From: Marchantia polymorpha subsp. ruderalis | Taxonomy: Eukaryota; Streptophyta; Marchantiopsida; Marchantiales; Marchantiaceae | Direction of reading: 5' to 3' | Assembly (NCBI GenBank): GCA_037833965.1 | Contig: AP031352.1 | Span: 15,294,501-15,358,500, forward strand | DNA length: 64,000 nt | Shown here: positions 1 through 10,430 of the stretch, in pieces | Layout of the letters: each line of letters opens with the position of its first letter | Numbering within the stretch: the stretch's first letter is position 1 | The notes under the pieces: model-generated | What the model was told of the DNA's origin: nothing | Databases searched by the model: none | Seen by the model: only the letters and a program-made list of their open reading frames with translations | Program-made: the position numbers and the translations under genes

Positions 1-256
1 TAGCACGTGATGCCACTAGTTTACAGAAACACCTCGACACTTTGGCTAGCTTTTGTATTCAAAATCAGATGGAAGTCAACTTGGAGAAGTCCAAAGTCAT
101 TCTTGTGGGCACTAGATCCAAGCTCTCTTTCTGTTACAAAGGATTAGAGTTGGAACAAGTGAAAAGTTACAAATATTTGAGCATTGATTTCTCATCTGAT
201 TATAGTTGGGCACTTTGTGTGCAAAAGAGGGTAGAAGCTGGTTTCAAAGCTCTATA
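1..256 (+). mobile_element. LINE fragment, reverse transcriptase end
   Basis: This is a partial copy of the LINE family that fills the first 10 kb. It begins at the window edge within the conserved YADD region (the downstream text ARDATSLQKHL is readable) and continues through a thumb-like stretch with the motif GLELEQVKSYKYL. At about 257 it joins a second LINE fragment that restarts further upstream in ORF2, so the reading frame changes there. The short shared word GAAAGCTTT lies at the junction, which suggests a rearrangement or a template switch rather than two clean insertions. It is non-functional. Confidence 0.85.
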
Positions 257-1087
257 TTTCCTCGAAAGCTTTTATGGGAAAGACTACAAGACATTGGAGT
301 ACCGGCTAATCTACTCTGAGCTGTGGCCACTTTATACACTTCAGTTCGAGCTAAGATTGATGCCTCTCAGCCTCAAGAGATCTTGAGCACCATTGGAGTT
401 ATTCAAGGTTGTCCTCTCTCTCCTACTCTATTCGGAATATTCATAGATGATATAGAAAGGTGGTTGGATGATTGTGAGAGTGAAGGAGTCAAACTTGGAG
501 ACTTTGTGATCAAAGCTCTTTTGTATGCAGATGATATCATATTACTAGCACGTGATGCAATTAGTTTACAGAAACACCTTGATACTTTCGCTAGCTTTTG
601 TACTCGAAATCAGATGGAGGTCAATCTGGAAAAATCAAAGATCATTCTTGTGGGCACTAGATCCAAGTTCTCTCTCTTTTACAAGGGACTAGAATTGGAA
701 CAAGTGAAGAGTTACAAATATTTAGGCATTGATTTTTCTCAGAATTATAGTTGGGCACTTTGTGTACAAAAGAGAGTAGAAGCTGGTTACAAAGCTCTAT
801 ATTCATTGTTAAATCGATGTAGAAGAGCTCATCTAGTATCTTGGAGTCTTAGGAAATTTTTATTTAGGAGTTTAGTGTTGCCGGTGGTTCTATATGGGAC
901 ACAAGTGTGGGGTCCTGGCAGTAAGAAGACAAGTTGGGAGCGTGTGGAGAGGGTGCAAAAGATCTTCTTACAAGAAGAGTTAGGTGTAAGGAACCAAACT
1001 CCTTATGCTATTCTTCTTGCGAAAACCGGTTGTCTACCTCTTGAGGCTGAAGCTCTCTACTTGACCATCACTTATATTAGAAGGGTG
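257..1087 (+). mobile_element. LINE fragment, RT to thumb region
   Basis: This second plus-strand piece of LINE ORF2 starts at the VPRKLLW region. It reads through GVIQGCPLSPTLFG and LLYADDIILLA (catalytic YADD near 530) to the thumb domain, with an open frame at 323-1105. It matches 5131-5960 of the plus-strand LINE almost base for base, so the two share a very recent ancestor. It stops at about 1087, where the tail of the minus-strand LINE begins in opposite orientation. It carries an intact CGA codon where the full-length plus copy has TGA. Confidence 0.88.
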
Positions 1088-1199
1088 GTAAATAGTAAAT
1101 GGTAAATAGATCAAGCCCGTGGGACCCAAAGGGTCAAAAGGCTAAAAAACACAATACAAACAATCCAACTCCAAACAAGGAGAGAACCAAAAGAACCCC

Positions 1200-2150
1200 C
1201 TAGCTAGTGCCCAAAGCACTAGAACGGTAACTAATAATATCTCTAATGTAACAACCTAAATCATAAGGCTCGAGTTGAAGCAGAGAAAAGAAATTCTCGA
1301 CATCAACTTTATGCGCTACTCGAATCTCTATATATCTAGTACAAGTAATAAACACATGCTCTTCATCCTCAACTTTTCTTCCATCACATAGCCTACAAAT
1401 ACGTTCACTCCTATCAATGTTCAACCAACGCCCTTCTTCAATCCCAAGACTATGAGATCCAGTTCTATGTCTAACAATAATATGACGTAAAGAAGTAGAT
1501 ATCTCTGCAAGTAAATATCCTTGCTCACAATAAACAAGCATAGGATTCACATGAAGTTGATAAAACTGCATCTTGGTGCCTCGTCTACTCCACATAATGC
1601 TGAGAAATTCCTCCTTAATACGCTCGCGTAGGGCAATAGGTTGCAAATTCCAATCGAGTTCCGTCACATTCCACCTCAAAGACCAAGTCACCACATCTGC
1701 AAACCAACCCTTGGGACGTGTGGCACGCAAAGCTTCAAGAGGAAGTCGAGAAGCATCAAGAGATCTCACTCTTTTGACGTAAGTGATAATCAAAAAGAGA
1801 GCTTCAGCCTCAAGAGGTGGACAACCTGTTTCCGCAAGAAGAATTGCATAAGAAGTTTGGGTCCTCACACCCAATTCTTCTTGTAAGAAGATCTTTTGTA
1901 CCCTCTCCAAACGCTGCCAACCTGTCTTCTTACAACCAGGACCCCACACTTGTGTTCCATATAAGATAACGGGAAACACTAAGCTCTTGAATAAGAATTT
2001 CCTAAGACTCCAAGACACTAGATGAGCTCCTCTACATCTATTTAGTAATGAATATAGAGCTTTGAAACCAGCTTCTACCCTCTTTTGCACACAAAGTGCC
2101 CAACTATAATCAGATGAGAAATCAATGCCCAAATATTTGTAACTTTTCAC
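1200..2150 (-). pseudogene. LINE ORF2, C-terminal part (minus copy)
   Basis: This is the C-terminal third of the minus LINE's ORF2, from VKSYKYLGIDFS to the terminal SSALGTS. It holds the thumb/connection region (KFLFKSLVFPVILYGTQVWG) and the Cys/His motif CRLCDGRKVEDEEHVFITC. The frame is open throughout these 316 codons. Its upstream part is displaced to 6648-8905 by the nested LINE, so it is severed from its start. The equivalent segment in the plus LINE (about 5570-6525) is highly similar. Confidence 0.85.
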
Positions 2151-2153
2151 TTG

Positions 2154-2525
2154 TCACAAAAATGTTCAGACATTTTTATCTTTTTGACGAAGCATGATCT
2201 GAGGCTGAAAATTTTTGGGGACTTGGAGATCAATATTCGGCAGTAGCATAAAAAGTTTGAAGGTGAACGGACGCTTGAGTCAGAAGTTACAGCCCATTTG
2301 GAGTTTCGACTTTTTGTTTCGAGTGTTCAGGTGGTCACAAAAATGTTCAGACATTTTTATCTTTTTGAAAAAGCATGATCTGAGGCTGAAAATTTTTGAG
2401 AACTTGGGGATACTTGGGGATTGATATTCGGCAGAAGCTCATCAAGTTTGAAGGTGCATGGACGCTTGACTAAGAAGTTACAATATTTTTTGGTGTTTCG
2501 ACCTAGAATTAGAGTGTTTCGGTTG
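2154..2525 (+). repeat. LINE 5' UTR, two 181-bp monomers
   Basis: Two tandem units begin with TCACAAAAATGTTCAGACAT at 2154 and 2335, giving a period of 181 bp. The element's 5' end coincides with the start of a unit. Monomeric 5' repeats with promoter activity are known from mouse L1. A promoter role here is an inference from position alone. Confidence 0.8.
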
Positions 2526-2544
2526 ATACGGAAGTTGATACGAC

Positions 2545-3300
2545 ATGGCTTCTCAAGACGATATTTTTCAGCTTCTGCAAACAATTTTCGAAGAATTGAA
2601 GGAACTTCGACATGAATTCAAGATGCAACAGGCTGCTTTAACTCTCGCACATAATCAAATTCGAGAGTTGAAGGGATCACAGAAGAACGTGGAGAAGGTG
2701 TTCAAGGATAGTGTGGGTGTGATGTGGGATGTATCTAAATCTGTGGATGACATCCAAGGGAAGGTATGCTCTCAGATGACAAGTGCGGATAGTCCTAGAT
2801 TGCATGAGGTGGTCGAAAGCTTAGATTTGAAGATCAAATCCTACGCTGAAGCTACAAAGGCTGCTCAAATCTCTTTTTGTCAAGAACAAGAGATTGAAAA
2901 GTCCAACCAGCTTGCACGTAGGAAGAATGTGAGAATTTCAGGTTTACCTGAAATAGAGAATGAAGATGTCAAGAGTGTTGTCACCAAGTTTTTGGATGAA
3001 ACACTTCAGGTTTCCAATGCGGAATTGGCTCAAGCTTTTCGTATTGGAAACAAGGGAGCTCAACCTCGTGGTATTATAGTGAAGTTTGTCAATCAAACTC
3101 AACGTGATGTTGCCTTGGCTAATAAGGCTATGTTAAAGGGACGTAGAATATGGTTGGATCCTGATCTGACTCCTCTACAAGTGGAAGTTAGGAGAAAGGA
3201 GCTTGCGAAGGTAAAAGAGGCTCAAGAATCGGGTTTTGTTGCTTATTTACACGATGGGAGAGCAATCGTTACTCAAAGGAGGAGGGTGTCGTCAACATAG
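2545..3300 (+). CDS. LINE ORF1 protein (L1 ORF1p-like)
   Basis: An intact 251-residue frame begins at the ATG in ACGACATGGCTTCTCAAGAC. The N-terminal half (residues about 1-125) is rich in Glu, Lys and Leu with heptad spacing and should form a coiled coil. From about residue 127 the motif KNVRISGLPE opens an RRM-like domain. AFRIGNKGAQPRGIIVKF and KAMLKGRRIWLDPDLTPLQ follow, resembling the C-terminal domain of L1 ORF1p (transposase-22-like family). No CCHC zinc knuckle, common in flowering-plant LINE ORF1 proteins, is visible. In related elements this protein binds element RNA and acts as a nucleic-acid chaperone. ORF2 follows 12 bases after the stop. The minus copy (8918-9655) is a clear paralogue of similar length. 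Confidence 0.85.
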   Translation: MASQDDIFQLLQTIFEELKELRHEFKMQQAALTLAHNQIRELKGSQKNVEKVFKDSVGVMWDVSKSVDDIQGKVCSQMTSADSPRLHEVVESLDLKIKSYAEATKAAQISFCQEQEIEKSNQLARRKNVRISGLPEIENEDVKSVVTKFLDETLQVSNAELAQAFRIGNKGAQPRGIIVKFVNQTQRDVALANKAMLKGRRIWLDPDLTPLQVEVRRKELAKVKEAQESGFVAYLHDGRAIVTQRRRVSST

Positions 3301-3312
3301 CAATCCGAGAAG

Positions 3313-6300
3313 ATAAGGGTGTTGGTGTGGAATATCCGAGGACTTTCAACAACAAAGTATGTGAGTGCTGCTCCGATTTGAAAGATGGCTGACGTCATCA
3401 ACATTGTGGAGACTTGGGAACATGAAAGCAATACTATTGCTGAGTTGGAAGGGTTTACCTTGGTGGGCTCGACATGGAACTAGAGAAGACAACATGCGGG
3501 AAGGGGTCAAGGAGGTATTGCTACTTTCATCAGGTCTCATCTTCTACCTCTCATACATCTAGAAGCTCAAGATGTTGGTGGACAGTATCATTGGCTACGT
3601 CTCGGGGTGGTTGGAGGATCTTATTGCTATTTGGCAATTTGTTATTTTGCACCATTGTCCATGGGTATCTACTCAACACGCTTTTGCAACCGAAGTGAAC
3701 CATTCCATCGGCTTATTGAAGATGTTCTTAGATTCCAAAGTAAAGGGGATGTCTTTCTTGCTGGAGATTTCAATGCTCGTATACGTTGTGCTCAATTTAC
3801 TCAATTTAGTGGTCCCTTGGCTTCTTCTATGTTTGAAGAAATTTACGATAGCTTGTGGTCTAAAACCTCTTTTGATCCTTCCACAAACTCTTTGACAGAA
3901 CACTTTTTGACATTTGGAGCCACTTGTAACTTGAAGGTTCTCAATGGAACCTCTCGCTTTCCCAACTCTCAGTCCAATACTTGTTTTTCCCCTACCGGTG
4001 CTAGCACAATAGATTTTCTCTTGTCTTCCTTGGTTAGTACCTCTCTGATCTCCAATTTTGATGTTTTGGATCCTCAACCTGAATCAGATCATGCACCTCT
4101 TTTGTTCACACTTTCAATGTCAAAATCAATCTCTACTTCACCTCGCCAATCTCTTTTAGCTTCTCCCAAGTTTCGCTTAGATCCTTGTAAAAGAGACCTT
4201 TATGCAGAACATCTACAAGATCTTTTGACTCACACCATATGGAGTCCAGATTCGCATACCGCTAGTTTACAGCTCATAGAATTGCTCAAAACTTCTGCAT
4301 CGAAGTTCTTTTTGAGGCATAGTACTAGGATTGCTAAGGGGCTACCTTGCAATGGATGGTTTGACTCCGAATGCAAGCTAGCAAGGGCAAGGTCTGTTGA
4401 TAGGTCTTTGGATATTCAAAGTCGGCTTCTTTTGACAAGGATATACAAAGACTTGGTGAAGTCTAAGAAACGAGCTTTCTTAAGACGAAAGCAAGAATCC
4501 TTGACAAAGGACCTGATGAAGGATCCCAAGTCCTTTTGGAGACGATTAGCTACACCATCGTCAAAACCTTCTCTTGATTCCGAGTCTTTGGTAGCTTTTG
4601 CCGAAAAGCTCTATTTCTTTCCAGAAGCCACATCTATGCCATATTGCGAAGCAACACCTTGATTATTTTCGGAAGGAGAGGTGAAGACTATTCTCCGAAA
4701 ATTAGCAAATGGCAAATGTGAGGATTTAGATGGCTTGTCCATTGAACTTATCAAGTGGGGAGGAGATTGTATTGGACCGGTTCTCACTAAGCTTTTGGAA
4801 GATGCTATGGTTCATGGTTTTCCATCAACTTGGTCCATGCGGAAGATTGTTCCTATTCATAAATCAGGAAGGAAGGACGTGGTGACAAAGTATCGCACCA
4901 TCATGGTTGGTAGTGTTTTTGCCAAGTTGTTTGGGAAGTTGGTAGAATCGAAGTTGAGCACATGGACAGAGGATTTTCAAAAGAGAGCAAAGGCCCAAGC
5001 CGGTTTTCGTCCTACATACAACACTATTGACCATATTTTGGCCTTACGTGTTTTATGGGAGAAATCCAAGGGCAATGGGAAAGCTTTATTTTGTGCCTTC
5101 ATCGATTTGAAGAAAGCTTTTGATATTGTTCCTTGAAAGCTTTTATGGAAAAGACTACAAGACATTGGAGTACCGGCTAATCTACTCTGAGCTGTGGCCA
5201 CTTTATACACTTCAGTTCGAGCTAAGATTGATGCCTCTCAGCCTCAAGAGATCTCGAGCACCATAGGAGTTATTCAAGGTTGTCCTCTCTCTCCTACTCT
5301 ATTCGGAATATTCATAGATGATATAGAAAGGTGGTTGGATGATTGTGAGAGTGAAGGAGTCAAACTTGGAGACTTTGTGATCAAAGCTCTTTTGTATGCA
5401 GATGATATCATATTACTAGCACGTGATGCAATTAGTTTACAGAAACACCTTGATACTTTCGCTAGCTTTTGTACTCGAAATCAGATGGAGGTCAATCTGG
5501 AAAAATCAAAGATCATTCTTGTAGGCACTAGATCCAAGTTCTATCTCTTTTACAAGGGACTAGAATTGGAACAAGTGAAGAGTTACAAATATTTAGGCAT
5601 TGATTTTTCTCAGAATTATAGTTGGGCACTTTGTGTACAAAAGAGAGTAGAAGCTGGTTACAAAGCTCTATATTCATTGTTAAATCGATGTAGAAGAGCT
5701 CATCTAGTATCTTGGAGTCTTAGGAAATTTTTATTTAGGAGTTTAGTGTTGCCGGTGGTTCTATATGGGACACAAGTGTGGGGTCTTGGCAGTAAGAAGA
5801 CAAGTTGGGAGCGTGTGGAGAGGGTGCAAAAGATCTTCTTACAAGAAGAGTTAGGTGTAAGGAACCAAACTCCTTATGCTATTCTTCTTGCGGAAACCGG
5901 TTGTCTACCTCTTGAGGCTGAAGCTCTCTACTTGACCATCACTTATATTAGAAGGGTGAGATCTCTTGATGCTTCTCGACTTCCTCTTCATGCTTTGCGT
6001 GCCACACGTTCCAAGGGATGGTTTGCAGATGTGATGACTTGGTCTTTGAGGTGGAATGTGACGGAATTGGATTGGGATCTGCAACCTATGGCCCTTCGCG
6101 AGCGTATTAAGGAGGAGTTTCTCAACATCATTTGGAGGAGAGGAGGCACTAAAATGCATTTTTATCAACTTCATGTGAATCCTATGCTTATTTATTGTGA
6201 GCAAGGGTACCTTGTTGCAGAGATTGCTACATCTTTACGTCATATTATTGCCATGCATAGAACAGGATCTCATAGGCTTGGAATTGAGGAAGGACGTTGG

Positions 6301-6525
6301 TTGAATATTGATAGGAGTGAACGGATTTGTAGGCTATGTGATGGGAGAAATGTTGAGGATGAAGAGCATGTGTTTATTACTTGTACTAGATATATAGAGA
6401 TTCGAGCGGCGCATAAAGTTGATGTTGAGAATTTCTTTTCTCTGCTTCAACTCGAGCCTTATGATTTAGGTTGTTACATTAGAGATATTATTAGTTACCG
6501 TTCTAGTGCTTTGGGCACTAGCTAG
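3313..6525 (+). pseudogene. LINE ORF2 (endonuclease-RT), broken
   Basis: This is the ORF2 polyprotein of the plus LINE, about 1070 codons if restored. It reads an APE-type endonuclease (VWNIRGL near 3325, ETWEHESN near 3410, GDFNAR near 3763, ESDHAPLLF near 4085). Next come the RT domain (NGKCEDLDGLSIE near 4710, FIDLKKAFD near 5100, GVIQGCPLSPTLFG near 5265, YADD at about 5394) and a C-terminal zinc-finger-like motif CRLCDG...EEHVFITC near 6330. The likely start codon is ATA (the expected ATG is lost). Stops fall at 3380 (TGA in IWK), near 3483 (TAG), near 4660 (TGA), at 5134 (TGA for Arg) and near 5188. The last open segment is 5194-6525. It cannot make a full protein. Confidence 0.85.
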
Positions 6526-6599
6526 GGGGTTCTTTTGGTTCTCTCCTAGTTTGGAGTTGGATTGTTTGTATTGTGTTTTTTAGCCTTTTGACCCTTTGA

Positions 6600-6642
6600 G
6601 TCCCACGGGCTTGATCTATTTACCATTTACCATTTACCATTT
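6600..6642 (+). repeat. LINE 3' tail, heptamer repeat
   Basis: The LINE ends GGGCTTGATCTATTTACC followed by further ATTTACC units, with no poly(A). The same tail is seen in reverse at 1088-1110 and 50235-50255 and, decayed, at about 40790. A short-unit 3' tail of this kind suggests that the RT recognises a specific 3' end. Confidence 0.8.
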
Positions 6643-6647
6643 ACTTG

Positions 6648-8905
6648 TTCCAACTCTAATCCTTTGTAACAGAAAGAGAGCTTGGATCTAGTGCCCACAA
6701 GAATGACTTTGGACTTCTCCAAATTGACTTCCATCTGATTTTGAGTACAAAAGCTAGCCAAAGTGTCGAGGTGTTTCTGTAAACTAGTGGCATCACGTGC
6801 TAGTAATATGACATCATCTGCATACAAAAGAGCTTTGATGACAAAGCCTCCAAGTTTAACACCTTCGCTATCACAATCCTCCAACCACCTTTCTATATCA
6901 TCTATGAAAACTCCAAAGAGAGTGGGAGAGAGAGTACAACCTTGAATGACTCCAATGGTGCTGATAATCTCTTCGGTTTGAGAAGTGTTGATCTTGGCCC
7001 GAACTGAGTGGTATAATGCAGCCACCGCTGCCAAGAGATCTGATGGTACTCCAATGGTTTGCAATCTTTGCCATAAAAGCTCACGAGGTACTGTGTCAAA
7101 AGCTTTCTTGAAATCAATGAAGGCACAAAACAAAGCTTTTCCATTGCCCTTGGATTTCTCCCATAGAACACGTAAAACCAAGATATGGTCTATAGTGTTG
7201 AATGTAGGACGAAAACCAGCTTGGAACCGCGCTCTCTTCTGACAAGATTCAGCCCATGTGCTCAACTTTGACTCCACCAATTTGCCAAATAACTTGGCAA
7301 AAATACTACCCACCATGATAGTGCGATAGTTTGTCACCAAGGCCTTGCTCCCAGATTTGTGAATAGGAACAATCTTCCGTAGAGACCAAGATGAAAGAAA
7401 GCCATGAATAGCAGCATCCTCTAACACTTTTGTGAGTATAGGCCCAATAGCATCTCCTCCCCACTTGAGAAGTTCAATGGAAAGCCCATCCAAATCCTCA
7501 CATTTACCATTTGCCAATTGTCTGAGTTGAGTCATCACTTCAACTTCTGAAAATAAGCCTGGATTTCCTTCACAATGTGGCATAGATGCAACATTGGGAA
7601 AGAAATAAAGCTTTTCAGCAAAAGAAATCAAAGACTTGGGATCAAGAGTAGGTTTAGAAGATCGTACCGGCCAACCGCCTCCAAAAGGATTTGGGATTCT
7701 CCAAGGGCTCCTTTGTCAAGCACTCTTGCTTCTGCCTCAAAAATGCTCGTTTCTTGGACTTCAGCAAGTCTTTGTAAAGTCTTGTCATAATCAACCGATT
7801 GTGAAGATCCAAGGATTTATCAAGTGATTTCGCCCTTGCTTGCTTCCAATCAAAGTCAAACCATCCATTGCAAGGAAGACCTCTAGCTCTCCTGGTCTTA
7901 TGTCTCAAAAAGAACTTAGAAGCAGAGTTTTGGAGCAACTCTGTTAGTTGTAAACTAGATGTATGTGGATCAAGGCTCCAAGTAGTACAAGTCAAGAGGT
8001 CTTGGAAATGTTCACTATAAAGTTGCTTCTTACTAGCATCTAAACAAAACTTGGGGGAAGTAGAAACATAGTGACATGTAGGGAGAGGGATTGACGTTGA
8101 CAACAAAAGAGTGAATAAAAGAGGTGTATGATCTGATTCTGGTTGAGGCTCTAGAATATCAAATGCTGAGATAAATGAACTATTAGTGGCAGAGGACAAA
8201 AGATAATCTATAGTGCTAACACCAGTAGAGGAAAAACATGTATTGGAGTGAGAGTTGGGAAAGAAAGAAACACCATTAAGAACTTTCAGATTACAAGTGG
8301 CTCCAAAAGTCAAGAAATGATCAGTCAAATCATTTGTACAAGGATCACAAGAGACTCTAGACCACAAACTATCTCTACTTTCTTCAAAAGAGTGGGAAGA
8401 CAAGGAACTATCAAATTGTGTAAATTGAGCGGAACGTATGCGGGCATTGAAGTCTCCAACAAGAAAAACTTCACCTTTCTTGATATTTGAGAACATCTCC
8501 TATGAGCCGATGGAATGGTTGACTTCGATTGCAAGTGCTTGTGGAGTAGATCTGCATGGATAATGGTGCAAAGTAACAAACTGCCAAATAACTGTAAGAT
8601 CCTCCAATCGATCCAAGACGAAGCCAATGATATTGTTTCCCAATATCTTGGCTTTCCAAATGTATCATAGGAAAAAGTTCAGATCTGATGAAAGTAGCAA
8701 TGCCTCCAAAGCCTCTTCCTGCTCGTCGATTTCTATGGTTCCAAGTAGATCCCACCAGAGTAAAACCTTGTATCTCTCCAATAACATTACTTTCATGCTC
8801 CCAAGTCTCAACAATGTTGAGGATGTCCGCCATCTTCCAAATCGGATGTGCACTCACATACTTAGTCGTAGATAGGCCTCTTATGTTCCACATCAACACC
8901 CTCAA
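6648..8905 (-). pseudogene. LINE ORF2, N-terminal part (minus copy)
   Basis: This is the endonuclease and RT part of ORF2. It starts at about 8905 (a TTG where an ATG is expected; an ATG follows at 8893), with MWNIRGLSTTKY and VETWEHESN, then GDFNARIRSAQ near 8455 and ESDHTPLLFTL near 8130. The RT core follows, with catalytic YADD at about 6815-6825. Three frames are needed: 8905-8471, 8496-7654 and 7631-6648, giving frameshifts near 8480 and 7640. It ends abruptly at GLELEQ where the plus LINE is inserted. A TTG/ATG start and two frameshifts make it inactive. Confidence 0.85.
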
Positions 8906-8917
8906 TCTCTTGGATTG

Positions 8918-9655
8918 CTAGGTTGATGATTGTCTCCTCCTCTTGGTGATAATAGCTTGACTATCACGTAGATAAGCTACAAAACCTGCATCTTGAGCTT
9001 CTTTGACTTTTGCAAGCTCCTTCCTCCTTGCTTCAACTTGAAGAGGTGTAAGATCTGGATCTAACCAAATCCTCCGTCCCTTGAGAATGGCCTTGTTAGC
9101 TAAAGCCATATCACGTTGAGCTTGATCCACAAACTTAACAATAATGGCACGAGGTTGTGTGCCTTTGTTGCCAATACGATAAGCATGAGCCAAATCCGGA
9201 TTAGGAACATCAAGTGTTTCAGTCAAAAACTTGGTGACCACACTCTTCACCTCTTCCTTCTCAGATTCAGGTAGACCCGAAATCCTCACATTCTTCATAC
9301 GAGCAAATTGATTAGCCTTTTCAATCTCTTGCTCTTGACAGAAAGAGATATGAGCAGACTTGGTAGCTTCAGCATAGGACTTCATTTTCACCTCTAGAGT
9401 TTCAACCACTTCATGCAAAGCAGGAGTAGTAACAGTAGAAGCTTGAGAACCAACCTTGTCTTGAATGTCCTCAACAGATCCAGAGATTTGAAGCATGATC
9501 TTCTCAAAACTTTTGTGAGAAATCTTCAACTCCCTGATTTCATTCTTTGCAGCAGTCAAAGCAACATTTTGTGCCTTGAATTCTTGGCGTAGCACTTTCA
9601 ATTCCTCCAAAACCGTTTGCACAAGATTGAGAAGTTTGTTTTCAGAATCCATCAT
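8918..9655 (-). CDS. LINE ORF1 protein, minus copy
   Basis: An intact 245-residue frame begins MMDSENKLLNLVQTVLEEL. The order is as in the plus copy: an N-terminal coiled coil (to about residue 120), then KNVRISGLPESEKEEVKSV, AYRIGNKGTQPRAIIVKF and ILKGRRIWLDPDLTPLQVEA, ending in RRRQSST. The protein is clearly paralogous to 2545-3300 but differs at many positions, including a shorter, rewritten N-terminus. The 165-bp monomer array begins about 30 bases upstream. The protein may still be translatable even though its ORF2 is broken. Function is inferred from L1-type ORF1 proteins (RNA binding). Confidence 0.83.
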   Translation of the reverse strand: MMDSENKLLNLVQTVLEELKVLRQEFKAQNVALTAAKNEIRELKISHKSFEKIMLQISGSVEDIQDKVGSQASTVTTPALHEVVETLEVKMKSYAEATKSAHISFCQEQEIEKANQFARMKNVRISGLPESEKEEVKSVVTKFLTETLDVPNPDLAHAYRIGNKGTQPRAIIVKFVDQAQRDMALANKAILKGRRIWLDPDLTPLQVEARRKELAKVKEAQDAGFVAYLRDSQAIITKRRRQSST

Positions 9656-9687
9656 GAACCCAACTTTGTAAGATGTTACACAAGCTC

Positions 9688-10400
9688 AAAGTTTCGAAAT
9701 GAAAACTTCTTGACAGCAGCTCCGTTGAGGCTGAAAATTTGCAGGTATGTGCGCCCGGCCGTCGTCAACAAGCCCATCAAATCTCAGCTCCCGTTGACAC
9801 TCCAGCAAGAAGATATGGCCTCCGCTAGATTCATGCTCAAATCCCTAAACTCAAAGTTTTGAAATGACAACTTCTTGACAGCAGCTCCGTTGGGGCTTAA
9901 AATTTGCAGGTATATGCGCCCGGCCGTCGTCAACAAGCCCACCAAATCTCAGCTCCCGTTGACACTCCAGCAAGAAGATATGGCCTCCGCAAGATTCATG
10001 CTCAAATCCCTAAACTCAAAGTTTCGAAATGACAACTTCTTGACAGCAGCTCCGTTGGGGCTGAAAATTTGCAGGTATGTTTGCCCGGCCGTTGTTAACA
10101 AGCCCAACAAATCTCAGCTCCCGTTGACACTGCAGTAAGAAGATATGGCCTCCGCAAGATTCATGATCAAATCCCTAAACTCAAAGTTTCGAAATGAAAA
10201 CTTCTTGACAGCAGCTCCGTTGGGGCTGAAAATTTGCAGGTATATGAGCCCAGCCGTCGTGAACAAGCCCACCAAATCTCAGCTCCCGTTGACACTCCAG
10301 CAAGAAGATATGGCCTCCGCAAGATTCATGCTCAAATCCCTAAACTCAAAGTTTCGAAATGACAACTTCTTGACAGCAGCTCCGTTGGGGCTGAAAATTT
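9688..10400 (-). repeat. LINE 5' monomers, 165-bp exact tandem repeat
   Basis: The word AAAGTTTCGAAATGA (one copy AAAGTTTTGAAATGA) recurs at 9688, 9853, 10018, 10183 and 10348, exactly 165 bp apart each time. This gives four full units and a fifth cut at about 10400. The array lies immediately upstream of a minus-strand LINE ORF1, so it is that element's 5' region. Because 165 is a multiple of three, open frames run through it. These are not treated as genes. At 10401-10430 a 30-bp chip of antisense LINE 3' sequence (AGCACTTAGAACGGTAAC) follows. Confidence 0.88.
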
Positions 10401-10430
10401 AGAAAGCACTTAGAACGGTAACTAATAATG

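Larger units (their letters stand above)
2154..6642 (+). mobile_element. full-length plus-strand LINE
   Basis: This is a complete LINE of about 4.5 kb. It starts exactly at the boundary of two 181-bp 5' monomers and carries ORF1 (2545-3300), ORF2 (3313-6525, with stops) and a 3' end of TTTACCA heptamer repeats instead of poly(A). It is flanked by the 5-bp duplication ACTTG and lies in the ORF2 of an older minus-strand LINE. Near identity to the fragment at 257-1087 shows that the family moved recently. ORF2 is inactivated by several stops. Confidence 0.88.
1088..10400 (-). mobile_element. minus-strand LINE, split by a nested LINE
   Basis: This is one LINE read from about 10400 (5' monomers) to 1088 (3' tail). 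Its parts in order are the 165-bp 5' monomers, ORF1 (9655-8918), ORF2 (8905 to 1200, interrupted) and a 3' end of ATTTACC-type repeats. The plus-strand LINE at 2154-6642 splits it. The join point is the same word, GGAACAAGTGAAAAG, on both sides, with ACTTG duplicated (2149-2153 and 6643-6647). ORF2 has two frameshifts (near 8480 and 7640), so the copy is dead for reverse transcription although ORF1 is intact. Confidence 0.85.

Noticed and set aside
9617..10402. Plus-strand frames of 80-90 codons across the 165-bp monomers
   Set aside because: The period is a multiple of three, so one stop-free unit yields repeated frames. They are antisense to the LINE and have no independent support.
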